A stretch of 64,000 nucleotides of DNA from an uncultured Enterobacteriaceae bacterium (GTDB lineage: Bacteria > Pseudomonadota > Gammaproteobacteria > Enterobacterales > Enterobacteriaceae): the NCBI GenBank assembly GCA_947631255.1, contig CANRKT010000001.1, positions 1-64,000 on the forward strand, written 5' to 3'. The translations under genes and the position numbers were made by a program. Positions 39,316 to 49,545 of the stretch are shown here, in pieces. Position 1 is the stretch's first letter. Each line of letters starts with the position of its first letter. Below the pieces are notes generated by a model. The model made no database searches and was not told where the DNA came from. It was given only the letters and a program-made list of their open reading frames with translations.

Positions 39316-41276
39316 TATGGCATCATTTCCAGTGGTACAGGGTAGACGTGATCGCGTGGATCACTCTCTTTTGCCAGCTCTACCCAACGATCCACATCCG
39401 CATTATATTTTTGGTAGTGACGCAGCTTGGATGAGAGAGTACGGATAAATTTTTCCTGGGACAGACCATCCCAGCTTTTCCATGTCTCTTCATCGAGGTT
39501 GAGAACATCGCTGCGATAAGGCAGGTCAGCAAGATATTCCCCCATGACACCTAACTCATTAATTTTATGGTTATCTTTTTGTTTGAGTTGGTTGGGATCT
39601 GCTCCCATAGTTGCGGCAACGGTACGCAACTGCTCAAACATTTTTTCCGGGGAGATCATCCCTTCATTGGCGGCTTGCAGGATTTGATTCACGACATCAC
39701 TTAAATCGCTCAATTGCCCTTTAGTCAGCAGCACTCGAACATCAGTGGTGGGAATATTCTGCTTAATCAGGTCACGATCGCTGATCCAGGCTTCAAACAC
39801 CAGGGGGGCCTGGGTATCATTCTTTTTACCCAGATAGGCGAGCTGCATGGCATGGCCGATTAATGCGGTATCTTCGAGTAATTTCTGTTCTTTTGTCAGA
39901 GTCTTACCATCACCTTTAGAATAGAGTGCGCTGCCTATAGCAGGGTCACCCATATAGGCAGATTTGACCTGTTCAGTAATTGCGGCTGCCAGCGCATCAA
40001 CCTGTTGACCAAACACTTTCAGAGAACCGGCATCTACCGACAGGTAAAGATTGGACTGAGTACTGTCGAAGTTGGAGAGATCCCGATACTGGTTCTCTGC
40101 TTTAGTATGGTTATTTTTGCCGCCTGGCGTTTTAAGGTGCAGGGTATAGATAGCAATCCCCTGATTCCCGGCTTCCAGTCTTAGTTGTTTCGAGTCGAGA
40201 CCTGTTCCAGACAAGGTATTGTCACCGTCGATGGCACCGGCATCGGTGATTAACACCATATAGCGCGCCCCGTATGGGCTCCAGTCAATTTCATCAATAG
40301 CAGATAACACACCGGCATAAGCATCTTCGTCATATAACGAACTGGAGACTTTTGCCTCTTTCAGATCTGCGACCTGCTTAAGGAAATCCTCGCCATCTTT
40401 AACCGTATTAGGATCCGCGTATATTTTTGTTCTGTATTCGAGGCCTGGTACGACTTTGTTGTTTGAGCGATATGAAACCAGGCCAAATTTCACCTGATCC
40501 TGCAAGTTTTCTTGTTTTATCTTGTCATAGACTTTATTTACCGCCTCTTTCGTGCGCTCAATATAAGGGCCCATTGAAATGGTGGAATCAATAACGAAGA
40601 CGACGGATGCCTTAAAGCCTTTCAGTTGGTTAACGTCATCTTCTTGTTTTTTATCGGCCTCTGCCTTGCTAACGGAAGCTACATTAAGTAAACGAGTATA
40701 GAATCCGTCTTCTGTCATGACCTCTTCACCACTTAAAATCGGTAACAGATAAAACTGTTTTTGCAGGTCAACAAAATATTCTGGTTCCTGCGCCAGCACT
40801 TCATCTGAATGACCATCGCGCTTCATTTTTGCACGGAGTGGCGCGAGTACTGAGACAGGATCGGGCGCAGAAAGAATATCCTCCAGATTTTTTCTTTCTT
40901 TGAAAAAAAGCAGTGAGTCGCGGTTAGCAGGGTTGGTGAAAGCCAGGGTTAACTGCATTTTCCAGTCAACGGTGCAGGACTTGGGCAACCAGCCAATAGT
41001 TTTACCATAACTATCAGGCCCCACTTTGATCCAATTTTCGCCATTCACCTCTTCTTTTTGATAAACATAAAAGCTGCTAAAGGCTGGCTGCAATGCACCC
41101 TTATCATCACCTGCACTGTTGCCCAGTTTACACCCGGGTGTGGTGAGTACTCGCTGGAATAAGGTTTTTTTCCCTTCCTGAAGCAGGGGTTTATCTCCAT
41201 CGGCAGCTCCTACTTGGGCGCCGAAAAGCAGACTACATAATGGCAAAGTCAGTCGAAGAAAATGTCGGGTGATCAT
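39315..41276 (-). CDS. Exported vWA-domain protein with N-terminal SH3-like region
   Basis: 653 aa; signal peptide; MIDAS FVIDSTISMGPYIERTKEAV; MVLITDAGA; ENWIKVGPDSYGKTIGWLPKSC SH3-like. Confidence 0.85.
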   Translation of the reverse strand: MITRHFLRLTLPLCSLLFGAQVGAADGDKPLLQEGKKTLFQRVLTTPGCKLGNSAGDDKGALQPAFSSFYVYQKEEVNGENWIKVGPDSYGKTIGWLPKSCTVDWKMQLTLAFTNPANRDSLLFFKERKNLEDILSAPDPVSVLAPLRAKMKRDGHSDEVLAQEPEYFVDLQKQFYLLPILSGEEVMTEDGFYTRLLNVASVSKAEADKKQEDDVNQLKGFKASVVFVIDSTISMGPYIERTKEAVNKVYDKIKQENLQDQVKFGLVSYRSNNKVVPGLEYRTKIYADPNTVKDGEDFLKQVADLKEAKVSSSLYDEDAYAGVLSAIDEIDWSPYGARYMVLITDAGAIDGDNTLSGTGLDSKQLRLEAGNQGIAIYTLHLKTPGGKNNHTKAENQYRDLSNFDSTQSNLYLSVDAGSLKVFGQQVDALAAAITEQVKSAYMGDPAIGSALYSKGDGKTLTKEQKLLEDTALIGHAMQLAYLGKKNDTQAPLVFEAWISDRDLIKQNIPTTDVRVLLTKGQLSDLSDVVNQILQAANEGMISPEKMFEQLRTVAATMGADPNQLKQKDNHKINELGVMGEYLADLPYRSDVLNLDEETWKSWDGLSQEKFIRTLSSKLRHYQKYNADVDRWVELAKESDPRDHVYPVPLEMMP

Positions 41277-42256
41277 TTCTCTAGTTCCTCAAGACGTTGT
41301 TTAGCCTCTTGGTTATTAGGGTCTGATTGCAGGGCAGTTTCATACCAGTAGGCAGCGGTATCAGAGTCAGGATCTTTGAAACATTCACTGGATTGGTGAT
41401 ATTTAGGATCGTATTCACCAGCGTAAGCAAGGGCTATCTGACTGTCTCCCCCTTGAGCACGATTAGCATAAAGGCGCTGGGCTACCCCACATTTATGTGC
41501 ATCTTTAGCGGCCTGAATGATTGCCAGTAACTGCTTATCGTCAAATTTTTGCTGTACACAACTTTGTACAAAATCGAGTTCACTCAGGCTATTCAAATTA
41601 GTGGCAGTGCACGCACCCGCAGATATTACTGGGGCTTCAGGCTGTTTCTCTGTCGTCACGGAAATATTATCGACGTTTTTTTGCCCTAAAAACCACCATA
41701 TTGCGGCGATAGCAATCAATAATATCAACAGCGCAGCGATTATCATCGTGACACGAGATAAACCTGGTTTTTTAGGTTTGCGTTCATCTGAATCGGCTAA
41801 GGGTAAGGGAGGTGATTCAGACTGCTCTAGGGGCTCTGTCGTTGTCACAGGCTCAGAGGGCGGAGTGCTTAATACACTTCTACCAATATAATCACTGGTC
41901 TGACCGCGAGCATCAGATGAGAACAACTCATCGCGAACGAGTTGCAGTGTGGTGCGGCGTATCTCGTCGGAGTTGATCTTAACCTGAATAAGTACCTGAC
42001 TGGTGTGTGCCAGTAGCGGATCAAGCAGAGTGGGGCCAATAGGGAAGCCACTACCCGAATTTAATGGGTAGCCGCCATTGATAGTAAACCAATGTGGTAC
42101 TGAGCTCCAGCTACCATCTGGCTGCAAATAATTCTGCTCATTATTGCAAAGAGTGAAAGTCAGGCTAGAGAGTATGGCCTGCTCATTACGCAGGCGAACC
42201 ATTAATTGTGCTGTACCTGGCTCCGCAGGTTGGCTAGCGAAGATTTTAGCTTGCAT
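41273..42256 (-). CDS. Single-pass membrane protein with C-terminal TPR/Sel1-like segment
   Basis: 327 aa; TM MIIAALLILLIAIAAIWWFLG; C-terminal YWYETALQSDPNNQEAKQRLEELE. Confidence 0.7.
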   Translation of the reverse strand: MQAKIFASQPAEPGTAQLMVRLRNEQAILSSLTFTLCNNEQNYLQPDGSWSSVPHWFTINGGYPLNSGSGFPIGPTLLDPLLAHTSQVLIQVKINSDEIRRTTLQLVRDELFSSDARGQTSDYIGRSVLSTPPSEPVTTTEPLEQSESPPLPLADSDERKPKKPGLSRVTMIIAALLILLIAIAAIWWFLGQKNVDNISVTTEKQPEAPVISAGACTATNLNSLSELDFVQSCVQQKFDDKQLLAIIQAAKDAHKCGVAQRLYANRAQGGDSQIALAYAGEYDPKYHQSSECFKDPDSDTAAYWYETALQSDPNNQEAKQRLEELEK

Positions 42257-44976
42257 TAGATATTCTCTTGTTTCAATTGGTCGATAATTTGACCAAGTTG
42301 GCGATTATGTTCGAAGGAGATATCGCGAGTCGCACTATGTCCTGCATTATCCAGAATGAGATTCATCAAGGCAGACAACCAGTCGCCCATATAAGAGAGG
42401 CCTGGCTGTGGGGCGATAGCGGCTAATTGAGGTAGCTCATCACTGGCCAGCGTCACCTGACGAACAAATACTTTATTTTTCTCGCCAATATAACTATCAG
42501 GGATCTTTTCTTGTGGTAATGACAGGTAACCGAACCAGGCAACAAAATCACGTATCGCCAGCTGGGCACGCAGCACTTGGCGGGCTACCAATTGAGTTCT
42601 GAGAGTACCTGCTTGTTCCTGACCAGCCAGCGCATGTTTTAATGTCCCTTCCAGGTCCAGACGAGTGGCTGTGGTGATCAGTTCTTCACTCAGCAGATTA
42701 ATCAGCTCGTGATTGATCCCCAACTGATGCCAGTAGGTTAGCTGTAATGGTAAATCTCTCAGATGAGCAACCCATGCTTTGAAGACCTGATGAGCAAACT
42801 CATCATCCTGGCCTATTCTTTCCGTGGATATTGATTCAGCCGTTGCAGGCTGTTTTGCCGTTTGAGTATCCGCAAACGGACTCTGGCCAAAAGGATTGTT
42901 ACCAAAAGGATTGTTACCAAATGGATTATTACCAAACGGACTGCTGGCAAATACTTGATGGGGACGACGATCATCCGTTATTTCTGTGGCTGGATCCTTA
43001 TCGCGAATGCTCAGATAGATATTATACAATTCACGGCCAGGCAGTTCCAGGCGACTGATTATTTCCCCCATACACTGAGGGTTGGCTGATAAACCTTGCC
43101 ACAGTTCTTGGGCAATCGCTTGTTTTTTAACTCTTTGACCATCGCCATCTTGTTCATACCAGCGACCAAGCCGTTTTTCACCCAAGTCTTGACGGCACTG
43201 TACTAACTGCTCACGAAGGCGCTGCAATTTGAAATCGAGATGGGCAACACCACGTAGCGCCTGACTTAGGCGCAACATACCGCCATCGTTTAGTGCGAGC
43301 ACGGCCTGCCATGCCGCTTGTGGTTCCTCAATATGTTGAGTCACGTTTTTACTGCTGATAAAGGTCGTACCCATTTTGTCGAGTACATCATGGTAGCGTT
43401 CTGACAGGGAAACCTCTTTAAGCCTTTCCTGCCCGGGTTCGCTTTCAAGGGTAAGGAAGGGATTATCGATCCCTGGTTTACGCACCAGAAAACAGTTATT
43501 AAACGGTTTACCAGGAGCCCACTGTTGTAACCAGTCATAATGAGCAAAACGTTCAAGCAGCGTAATATGTAGCATGCCTTCCCAACCGTCTTTCAGCTGG
43601 CTTTCAGTATGTGTCAGGCTGTTAGTTATACGCATATCGCACATAGTAATGGCCCAGAACAACCCTGGTTTACTATGACTGCGCTCTTCGGCATTTTTAC
43701 CTTGAGTCTTTTCCACCCAACGGTTTAATACCGGGCCGACATCGGCGACATCACTTTGTTTAGCCGCACTGGCACATACGACCAAGGCGTTCATCTCTTG
43801 GTTATCGGTATAGCGCTCGAAAAGATAGGCAACCTTACCGCGGAGCAGTAATTGCGATATTGGATTAAGACCATCGCGTCCGGCTTCTTCCAGCTTGGTT
43901 ATTTTGAGACGACCACGATAGCCGGGGAAGTCGAGTAAATCGACCTGCTCCACCACGCTACCATTGACAGCCTCTGCCAGCGGGAAAATCAGTTCTGCCG
44001 TTAAGGCAGTTAACTCGGCTTGTGATAAGGAGGCGCTGCCTAGCTGTTTATCTTCTTTCCAGAAACGGATCTCGACATTACAGTCTTGATGTGAGCCCAG
44101 ACGATTAAGGCTATCGACGTTCATAATGCTGCCATTACTATGGTCGATAAGTGTTTCCAGGGGAGCAAATACCATTCTGGCGTGGTTGAATTTTGCCAGT
44201 ACATTCGCCAGTGAACGATAGATTTCAGTCAGGGCTGGTTGCTCACCCCACAGCAGAGAGAAAAGCTCAGCACGCTCATTTGGGCTGAGTTTTGGTGCAA
44301 TATGAATGACTTGAGGCCAATAGGCATGCTCAAGTTTCTCCACTGATTTTTTAAATGAAGCATTAAGGTAGTCCCATAAGGCGACGACATCTTCACTACA
44401 GACACCATTATAGGCAATATTTTGGTCTGCACGCTGCAAGAAGGGACTCAGACGTTCTTCAATACGATTTTGATCGAGCTGATAACTCAATTGTTCATGG
44501 TTGAAGTCATTAAACCATGTATTCGCGAGGATCTTTGCCAGGTCAATTTCACTAAATAGGCGCAGTGGAACCGGATAGCCCGCAGGAGAATTGGGGGCTT
44601 GTCTGGTAAATCGAGTCACCAGACCGGTTGCTTCTTTACCTCCACCAACGGGATTTACCTGTTTAATAAAATCTACTCGTTGGTCGCCATAAATGGCCTC
44701 CAGTTCGCCCTTACTCCCTGCTGCTAATGCTGAGATAAGATAGGACTTACCGGCCTGAGAGATCCCAAAGAAACCGACAGTCATCGGGGTACTGGAAACT
44801 TGAGTAAGACTATTAGCGAGATTGCGAGTACGTAGCAAGCTTAAGTTGAGTTTGTCCGCTTCATTGTCCAGGCGATGGGAATCACCCCGCACATTGTCGA
44901 CCCAGTTCAACGCATCCTGGCAACCCTGCGCGATAGCTGCCCAACCTTGAGCGAGGGATTTTTGTTCACTATTCAT
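42256..44976 (-). CDS. srfC: SrfC-family P-loop GTPase-like protein
   Basis: 906 aa; P-loop GFFGISQAGKSYLISALA; DLLDFPGYRGR (G3-like). Confidence 0.85.
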   Translation of the reverse strand: MNSEQKSLAQGWAAIAQGCQDALNWVDNVRGDSHRLDNEADKLNLSLLRTRNLANSLTQVSSTPMTVGFFGISQAGKSYLISALAAGSKGELEAIYGDQRVDFIKQVNPVGGGKEATGLVTRFTRQAPNSPAGYPVPLRLFSEIDLAKILANTWFNDFNHEQLSYQLDQNRIEERLSPFLQRADQNIAYNGVCSEDVVALWDYLNASFKKSVEKLEHAYWPQVIHIAPKLSPNERAELFSLLWGEQPALTEIYRSLANVLAKFNHARMVFAPLETLIDHSNGSIMNVDSLNRLGSHQDCNVEIRFWKEDKQLGSASLSQAELTALTAELIFPLAEAVNGSVVEQVDLLDFPGYRGRLKITKLEEAGRDGLNPISQLLLRGKVAYLFERYTDNQEMNALVVCASAAKQSDVADVGPVLNRWVEKTQGKNAEERSHSKPGLFWAITMCDMRITNSLTHTESQLKDGWEGMLHITLLERFAHYDWLQQWAPGKPFNNCFLVRKPGIDNPFLTLESEPGQERLKEVSLSERYHDVLDKMGTTFISSKNVTQHIEEPQAAWQAVLALNDGGMLRLSQALRGVAHLDFKLQRLREQLVQCRQDLGEKRLGRWYEQDGDGQRVKKQAIAQELWQGLSANPQCMGEIISRLELPGRELYNIYLSIRDKDPATEITDDRRPHQVFASSPFGNNPFGNNPFGNNPFGQSPFADTQTAKQPATAESISTERIGQDDEFAHQVFKAWVAHLRDLPLQLTYWHQLGINHELINLLSEELITTATRLDLEGTLKHALAGQEQAGTLRTQLVARQVLRAQLAIRDFVAWFGYLSLPQEKIPDSYIGEKNKVFVRQVTLASDELPQLAAIAPQPGLSYMGDWLSALMNLILDNAGHSATRDISFEHNRQLGQIIDQLKQENI
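42874..42950 (-). repeat. 15-bp tandem repeat encoding PFGNN pentapeptides in srfC
   Basis: Protein SSPFGNNPFGNNPFGNNPFGQSPF. Confidence 0.85.
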
Positions 44977-47900
44977 TATTTTTTAACACTCCCGCTATCG
45001 AGCCAGTGGCGACTATCAATAAGCCCGGTATCAGGCATAGTATTGAGTTCCAGTTCTAAATCTCGTTTGCTAAATGACTTATCCGTATTGCTGCTCACAT
45101 CATCTATCACCAGACGATCGCTGATCAGACCTAATTTGCGAGCTTGCTTCCCCTTAGCAATGGCCAGTCTGACTTTAAGGTAAGGTGAACCTGGATCCAT
45201 CGAGGTCGCGGAAGAGAATTTTTTACGACCATCTTCGCTAAAACGTAAAGTATACAGAGGGGATGCGGACCAACGTTCTGCGTCTAACTGGCGATAACCT
45301 AAGCGTAAATCACCCCGCATAACGATGCTCTGTGTCGTCGTTTCTCCCGTAGCGGTTGTGATGACGGGGAGTTTGATTTGGCCATCTTCTGATTCGATAT
45401 GGCGATAGACAACATCAGAGTTATGGATCAGATTATCCATATCGATGATGCCAATATGACGGATAGTCGAATAGGGTTTTAGTGCCGAGGTACGGAAATG
45501 GAAGTTAGGAATACTATGGTTAGCACAGAGCTGCGATAGCATAGCACCCACTGATGCCGTACTTTTAGGATCGTCAATACGACCGTTTTTATGGAACGGA
45601 TACCAAGTCCCTGTTTGATAGCCATGCAATGCTAAAATCCGCCCTGGAGGAAGAGGTAAATTACGGCGAATAATGACTTGGATCCCTGGTAATTGTGATG
45701 AACGACCGGTCAGTAACAACAGATCACAGTGGTAATGGGATAAAACCTCACATAATGCGGTGAGGACTTTATCTATATTGAACTTACCTGAACACATGTC
45801 ACTGTGCATCTTGGTCAGTGATAAATTGAGCGTGATATCAGCCAGTTTGAAATCATGAGACCCACCCGCTTTTTGTACTTCACGACGCACAAAGTTTTCG
45901 ACTTCTTCGCGAATACTGTCATCAGGCAGCAATTCACGAACGGGTTGATTAATGACTAAGTGGGTCTGTTCATCCTGTGGATCAAATTGTTCGTAGCAGC
46001 TCAGAATATGCAGAGCGAGTGGCACAAAGAGCTGTAAGCTAAGCTGCTGGCGTAAAACGGCTTCAGCGGCGCTAATATTTTGCGAGCCACATAATTGAGA
46101 TATCAGTGTTTCGACTGTTCTCACTCCAGCTTCTCGCAGCGCTTGCTCAAAGGCTGGCAGAATATAGTTCTGAATGACATCTAACAGAATGTCATCCCCA
46201 GCGATTTTGAAACTATCCCGAAAACGTTGATGAGGAATGATGTGAACATTGGTGCCGCCACCGGTCACGCCGTTACTATCCAGTCGATAGTCGGTTATCA
46301 CTAAGTCAGTGGTACCACCGCCAATATCTATCGAGGCAATAGTGATAGCATCTCGTTCTTTGCGGTCAGGGCGACCAAGAGTATTAAAAAATATCTCTGG
46401 GTGACCGGCGAAGTTTTGATTGATTTCCGTGTAGAGATACACTAATTGGGCACAGGAAGCCTCATCCCATTCGACTCTGATTTTAGGCAGAGGGATCTTT
46501 ATTTGAGTCAGTGATTCATCTTCATCGGCATAAGGATCATTTTCGCCAGTATGCCAGCGCAAGGATTTCCAGACTAAACCTACCGCCTGACGCATTCTGT
46601 CATCAAGGATGCAGCGTTCTGCCATTGGCATTCCTGGGGGAACGGTCAGAATAATATGCCGTAATTGCCGAGGGATACCGGCATGCCCCTGACGAATACG
46701 CTGTTCTGGACTATTTATTTGACTAATAGCTTGAGTTAATACTTCAGCCAGCATGAAGGTCATCAGAGAGCTGCGTGAATAGCGTGGGGTAAAGACGGGA
46801 ATACGATCCATCTCATCTTCTATGGTATGTAACGCCTCACCCCTTTCATCGATTAAGTTAGCAAATGGCGCAGCTGTTGCTAATGGGTTGGTATCTTGGA
46901 CATAGCTGCCATTAAAATGCCAGCCTTGGTCATAAAACTTCTCATCCCACAAGTAACGCTTAGGACTGGAGAGTCCCGTGGAACCTTCACTTCCCCGACG
47001 GCGTGCTGCTAAACGGGTAGCTTCGCCGCCAATACGGGCAATAGTTGGCCATTGAAAAGCATCGTGACGACCACTGCGCACCGAGTAATGATCTTTACCG
47101 AAAAATGCTTGTGAGAACTCAACTCGGCTTTCAAAGGGATCGGTATAGACATGTTCAGGCGCACTGAGGTCACGTAGTTTCAGGACATAATTCTGCGTCA
47201 GACCTGATCCTGACTGTCTGTGATCTTCAATGAGAATGCCACAGGTTCGGGAGTTACCCACATCCAGTATTAAATCAACGGGGATCGGTTTGATACCATT
47301 AATTTCCCGATTGGCGGTTACCCGAAATTGTGGCAGCTGAATAGTTGGTTTGGTTTCTATTTGTGCTCCCTCTACCGGAATTGCCATTAATGACAATAGG
47401 TTAAGATAGTGGGCTAAGGGATATTGCAGTTTGACTTCTTCTTGGTATTCGACAATATCCTTACTTTTATTCGCATCTTTAAATACTTCTTCCAGCCAGC
47501 CTTTGACCCAATCCAGCGTCAGATACCAATTGAGTGCATAGGTCGCAGTAGCAACCGCAAAAGTTGCGCCAGCATTCACGTCTTCCTGATTTGGACTCAG
47601 GTCAGCAGCGGCTTGTTGCTTCGCCATAATACGGGTATCGATAGCCAGCGTCATGCGGTGACTATGACCATCGATATCAGGTTCAGGCAGTTTAACTAAG
47701 CGAAAACGAGCCCAGTTCAGCGGCCCTTCCTGATAGATATTCGGCGGGCTAAAACGGAAAAGAGGCAGAGGTAACCAGACAGAATCAAATAATTTCAGGC
47801 TCTGCTCAACAGGAATATCGTACTGGCTTTTGGCTTGCTCTATGCTATCAGGAGCCGGTTGATAGAAATAGTAATCTCGTCGCTCGTTGTGGATAAGGCG

Positions 47901-48038
47901 AGTCAGTACGCCGTTGGCTAATTCGACAAAATCACCTGCGGGCAGGCCAGCTGGAGTCAAACCAAAATCCATAAACTGGATCCCGGAGTCGCCGACCAGG
48001 GTGATTTGACGATCATAAGAAACAATCTCAGGTAACAT
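44976..48038 (-). CDS. srfB: SrfB-family protein, actin/Hsp70-fold ATPase-like
   Basis: 1020 aa; phosphate-1-like DLILDVGNSRTCGILIED, phosphate-2-like IASIDIGGGTTDLVITDYRL. Confidence 0.87.
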   Translation of the reverse strand: MLPEIVSYDRQITLVGDSGIQFMDFGLTPAGLPAGDFVELANGVLTRLIHNERRDYYFYQPAPDSIEQAKSQYDIPVEQSLKLFDSVWLPLPLFRFSPPNIYQEGPLNWARFRLVKLPEPDIDGHSHRMTLAIDTRIMAKQQAAADLSPNQEDVNAGATFAVATATYALNWYLTLDWVKGWLEEVFKDANKSKDIVEYQEEVKLQYPLAHYLNLLSLMAIPVEGAQIETKPTIQLPQFRVTANREINGIKPIPVDLILDVGNSRTCGILIEDHRQSGSGLTQNYVLKLRDLSAPEHVYTDPFESRVEFSQAFFGKDHYSVRSGRHDAFQWPTIARIGGEATRLAARRRGSEGSTGLSSPKRYLWDEKFYDQGWHFNGSYVQDTNPLATAAPFANLIDERGEALHTIEDEMDRIPVFTPRYSRSSLMTFMLAEVLTQAISQINSPEQRIRQGHAGIPRQLRHIILTVPPGMPMAERCILDDRMRQAVGLVWKSLRWHTGENDPYADEDESLTQIKIPLPKIRVEWDEASCAQLVYLYTEINQNFAGHPEIFFNTLGRPDRKERDAITIASIDIGGGTTDLVITDYRLDSNGVTGGGTNVHIIPHQRFRDSFKIAGDDILLDVIQNYILPAFEQALREAGVRTVETLISQLCGSQNISAAEAVLRQQLSLQLFVPLALHILSCYEQFDPQDEQTHLVINQPVRELLPDDSIREEVENFVRREVQKAGGSHDFKLADITLNLSLTKMHSDMCSGKFNIDKVLTALCEVLSHYHCDLLLLTGRSSQLPGIQVIIRRNLPLPPGRILALHGYQTGTWYPFHKNGRIDDPKSTASVGAMLSQLCANHSIPNFHFRTSALKPYSTIRHIGIIDMDNLIHNSDVVYRHIESEDGQIKLPVITTATGETTTQSIVMRGDLRLGYRQLDAERWSASPLYTLRFSEDGRKKFSSATSMDPGSPYLKVRLAIAKGKQARKLGLISDRLVIDDVSSNTDKSFSKRDLELELNTMPDTGLIDSRHWLDSGSVKK

Positions 48039-48055
48039 AATTTAATCCGTCCCTG

Positions 48056-49495
48056 TTAGGTATTAGGTTGAAGCATGCGAATAGGGAACGCTTTTTCCCC
48101 ATTATTGCTGCCGAAACAATCAGCATGGCCAGAGGCAGGCGATTTACACTCAATATCGGGCACAATAAAATGTGAACCATCGCTACATTTCATCTGCCCA
48201 GGATTAGTAATACTGAGTGCGCCTTGCTGCACATTGCCGTTGGCAGAGCCCGTACAAGTTACGCCACTAGACTGACGTACACTGACGCTGCCATTGCCTT
48301 GTTCAAAGTTGTATTGCAATTGCAGAGGACGACCGGTGAGTTTGTCCTGAATACCCCCATTGACACGCCATTGCCCATTAAGAAACTGAGCGGGGCCATC
48401 CGGAAGAGTTGGGGGAAGCGTTAACGGTTTTCCCTGTGCCGGTATCACTGGTGGTAAGGTGTTGGGAGTGACGGCCGGTTGCTGGGCATTATCGGACGCC
48501 GTCTCCTGACCTGCAGCAGGAAGAACGGGATCTGTTGGAACATCAGCCCCGTTGTTTTCAGAATGGCTCATCTCATGGTTATCGGTGGCCGATAAGGCTT
48601 CTGATGCGATAGGCGGTGTACTGTTCAGCACCGGGTCTGTAACGGTTCTCCCCCTCTCTGAGGTTGTTGTTATAACCCTTTCTTCATTCACCGTTACGTG
48701 AGATGGAACAGTAATATTTGAGGCTTGGGGAGCCTCTGCCGGATTGACTGCTGGAGGCAGAGTGTTGTCGCCCGAAAGACTGGGCAGTCCTGGTAATGAG
48801 ACTGATGGAGCACAGCCACGTAGTAGCCCCAACAACAGTGCAAGTAGAAACAGTGCTAACAGTAACCAGAGTAACCAACGCCAGTTCCACCCAGTTTGTC
48901 TGGTCGTCTCTACAACGGGTATGTTGGTTGTAGCCTGAGGACTTTCCGCTTTCATCAGAGGCTGTGTTGGCTCGGCAAGCGATGGTAAGGAAGAAGGGGC
49001 CAGCCAGTGCATAGGATTACGCTGTTCACCTGTCTGGTGGATAAACCCCCAGAAGGTAATAACAAGTACTCCGTTAACCAGATAGATATAGTCATCGTCA
49101 GGAAAATAAACAACTGATTTTAGTAGACTAGCAAACACCTTGCGATCGCCACCCGCACCGCTTTGTTCGGTATTGAGTAGCTGCTCACTTAATGCTTGTA
49201 CAGCTCTCTGAAATTCATCGAATTGCTGACGTGCAGAGGCTCGTTCACTCTCACTGGCGCTGCTCCAGGGAATGACGTCGCCAGGAAAACTGCTATACCA
49301 GTCTGTTCTGTCCCCGCCCTGGTCATTTTGTGGCACTGCAAGGTGTCGGGCCAAATCACGTCCGGCGTCAAGACGATGAATAGCTTCACGTAGCTGAAAT
49401 GCCACTTTGAACACGGGATAACCGGTTTCGCCCAGTGCCTTCAATGAAGAATTGTTTCCGGTACGTAATAGTGATCCCTGAATCGAATTTCGCAT
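48056..49495 (-). CDS. srfA: SrfA-family single-pass membrane protein
   Basis: 479 aa; TM WRWLLWLLLALFLLALLLGLL; low-complexity linker; adjacent to srfB. Confidence 0.72.
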   Translation of the reverse strand: MRNSIQGSLLRTGNNSSLKALGETGYPVFKVAFQLREAIHRLDAGRDLARHLAVPQNDQGGDRTDWYSSFPGDVIPWSSASESERASARQQFDEFQRAVQALSEQLLNTEQSGAGGDRKVFASLLKSVVYFPDDDYIYLVNGVLVITFWGFIHQTGEQRNPMHWLAPSSLPSLAEPTQPLMKAESPQATTNIPVVETTRQTGWNWRWLLWLLLALFLLALLLGLLRGCAPSVSLPGLPSLSGDNTLPPAVNPAEAPQASNITVPSHVTVNEERVITTTSERGRTVTDPVLNSTPPIASEALSATDNHEMSHSENNGADVPTDPVLPAAGQETASDNAQQPAVTPNTLPPVIPAQGKPLTLPPTLPDGPAQFLNGQWRVNGGIQDKLTGRPLQLQYNFEQGNGSVSVRQSSGVTCTGSANGNVQQGALSITNPGQMKCSDGSHFIVPDIECKSPASGHADCFGSNNGEKAFPIRMLQPNT

Positions 49496-49545
49496 GTTCT
49501 AAAACCTTGTAAGGCTGTGAGTTAACGTAACGACTATAGATATGG

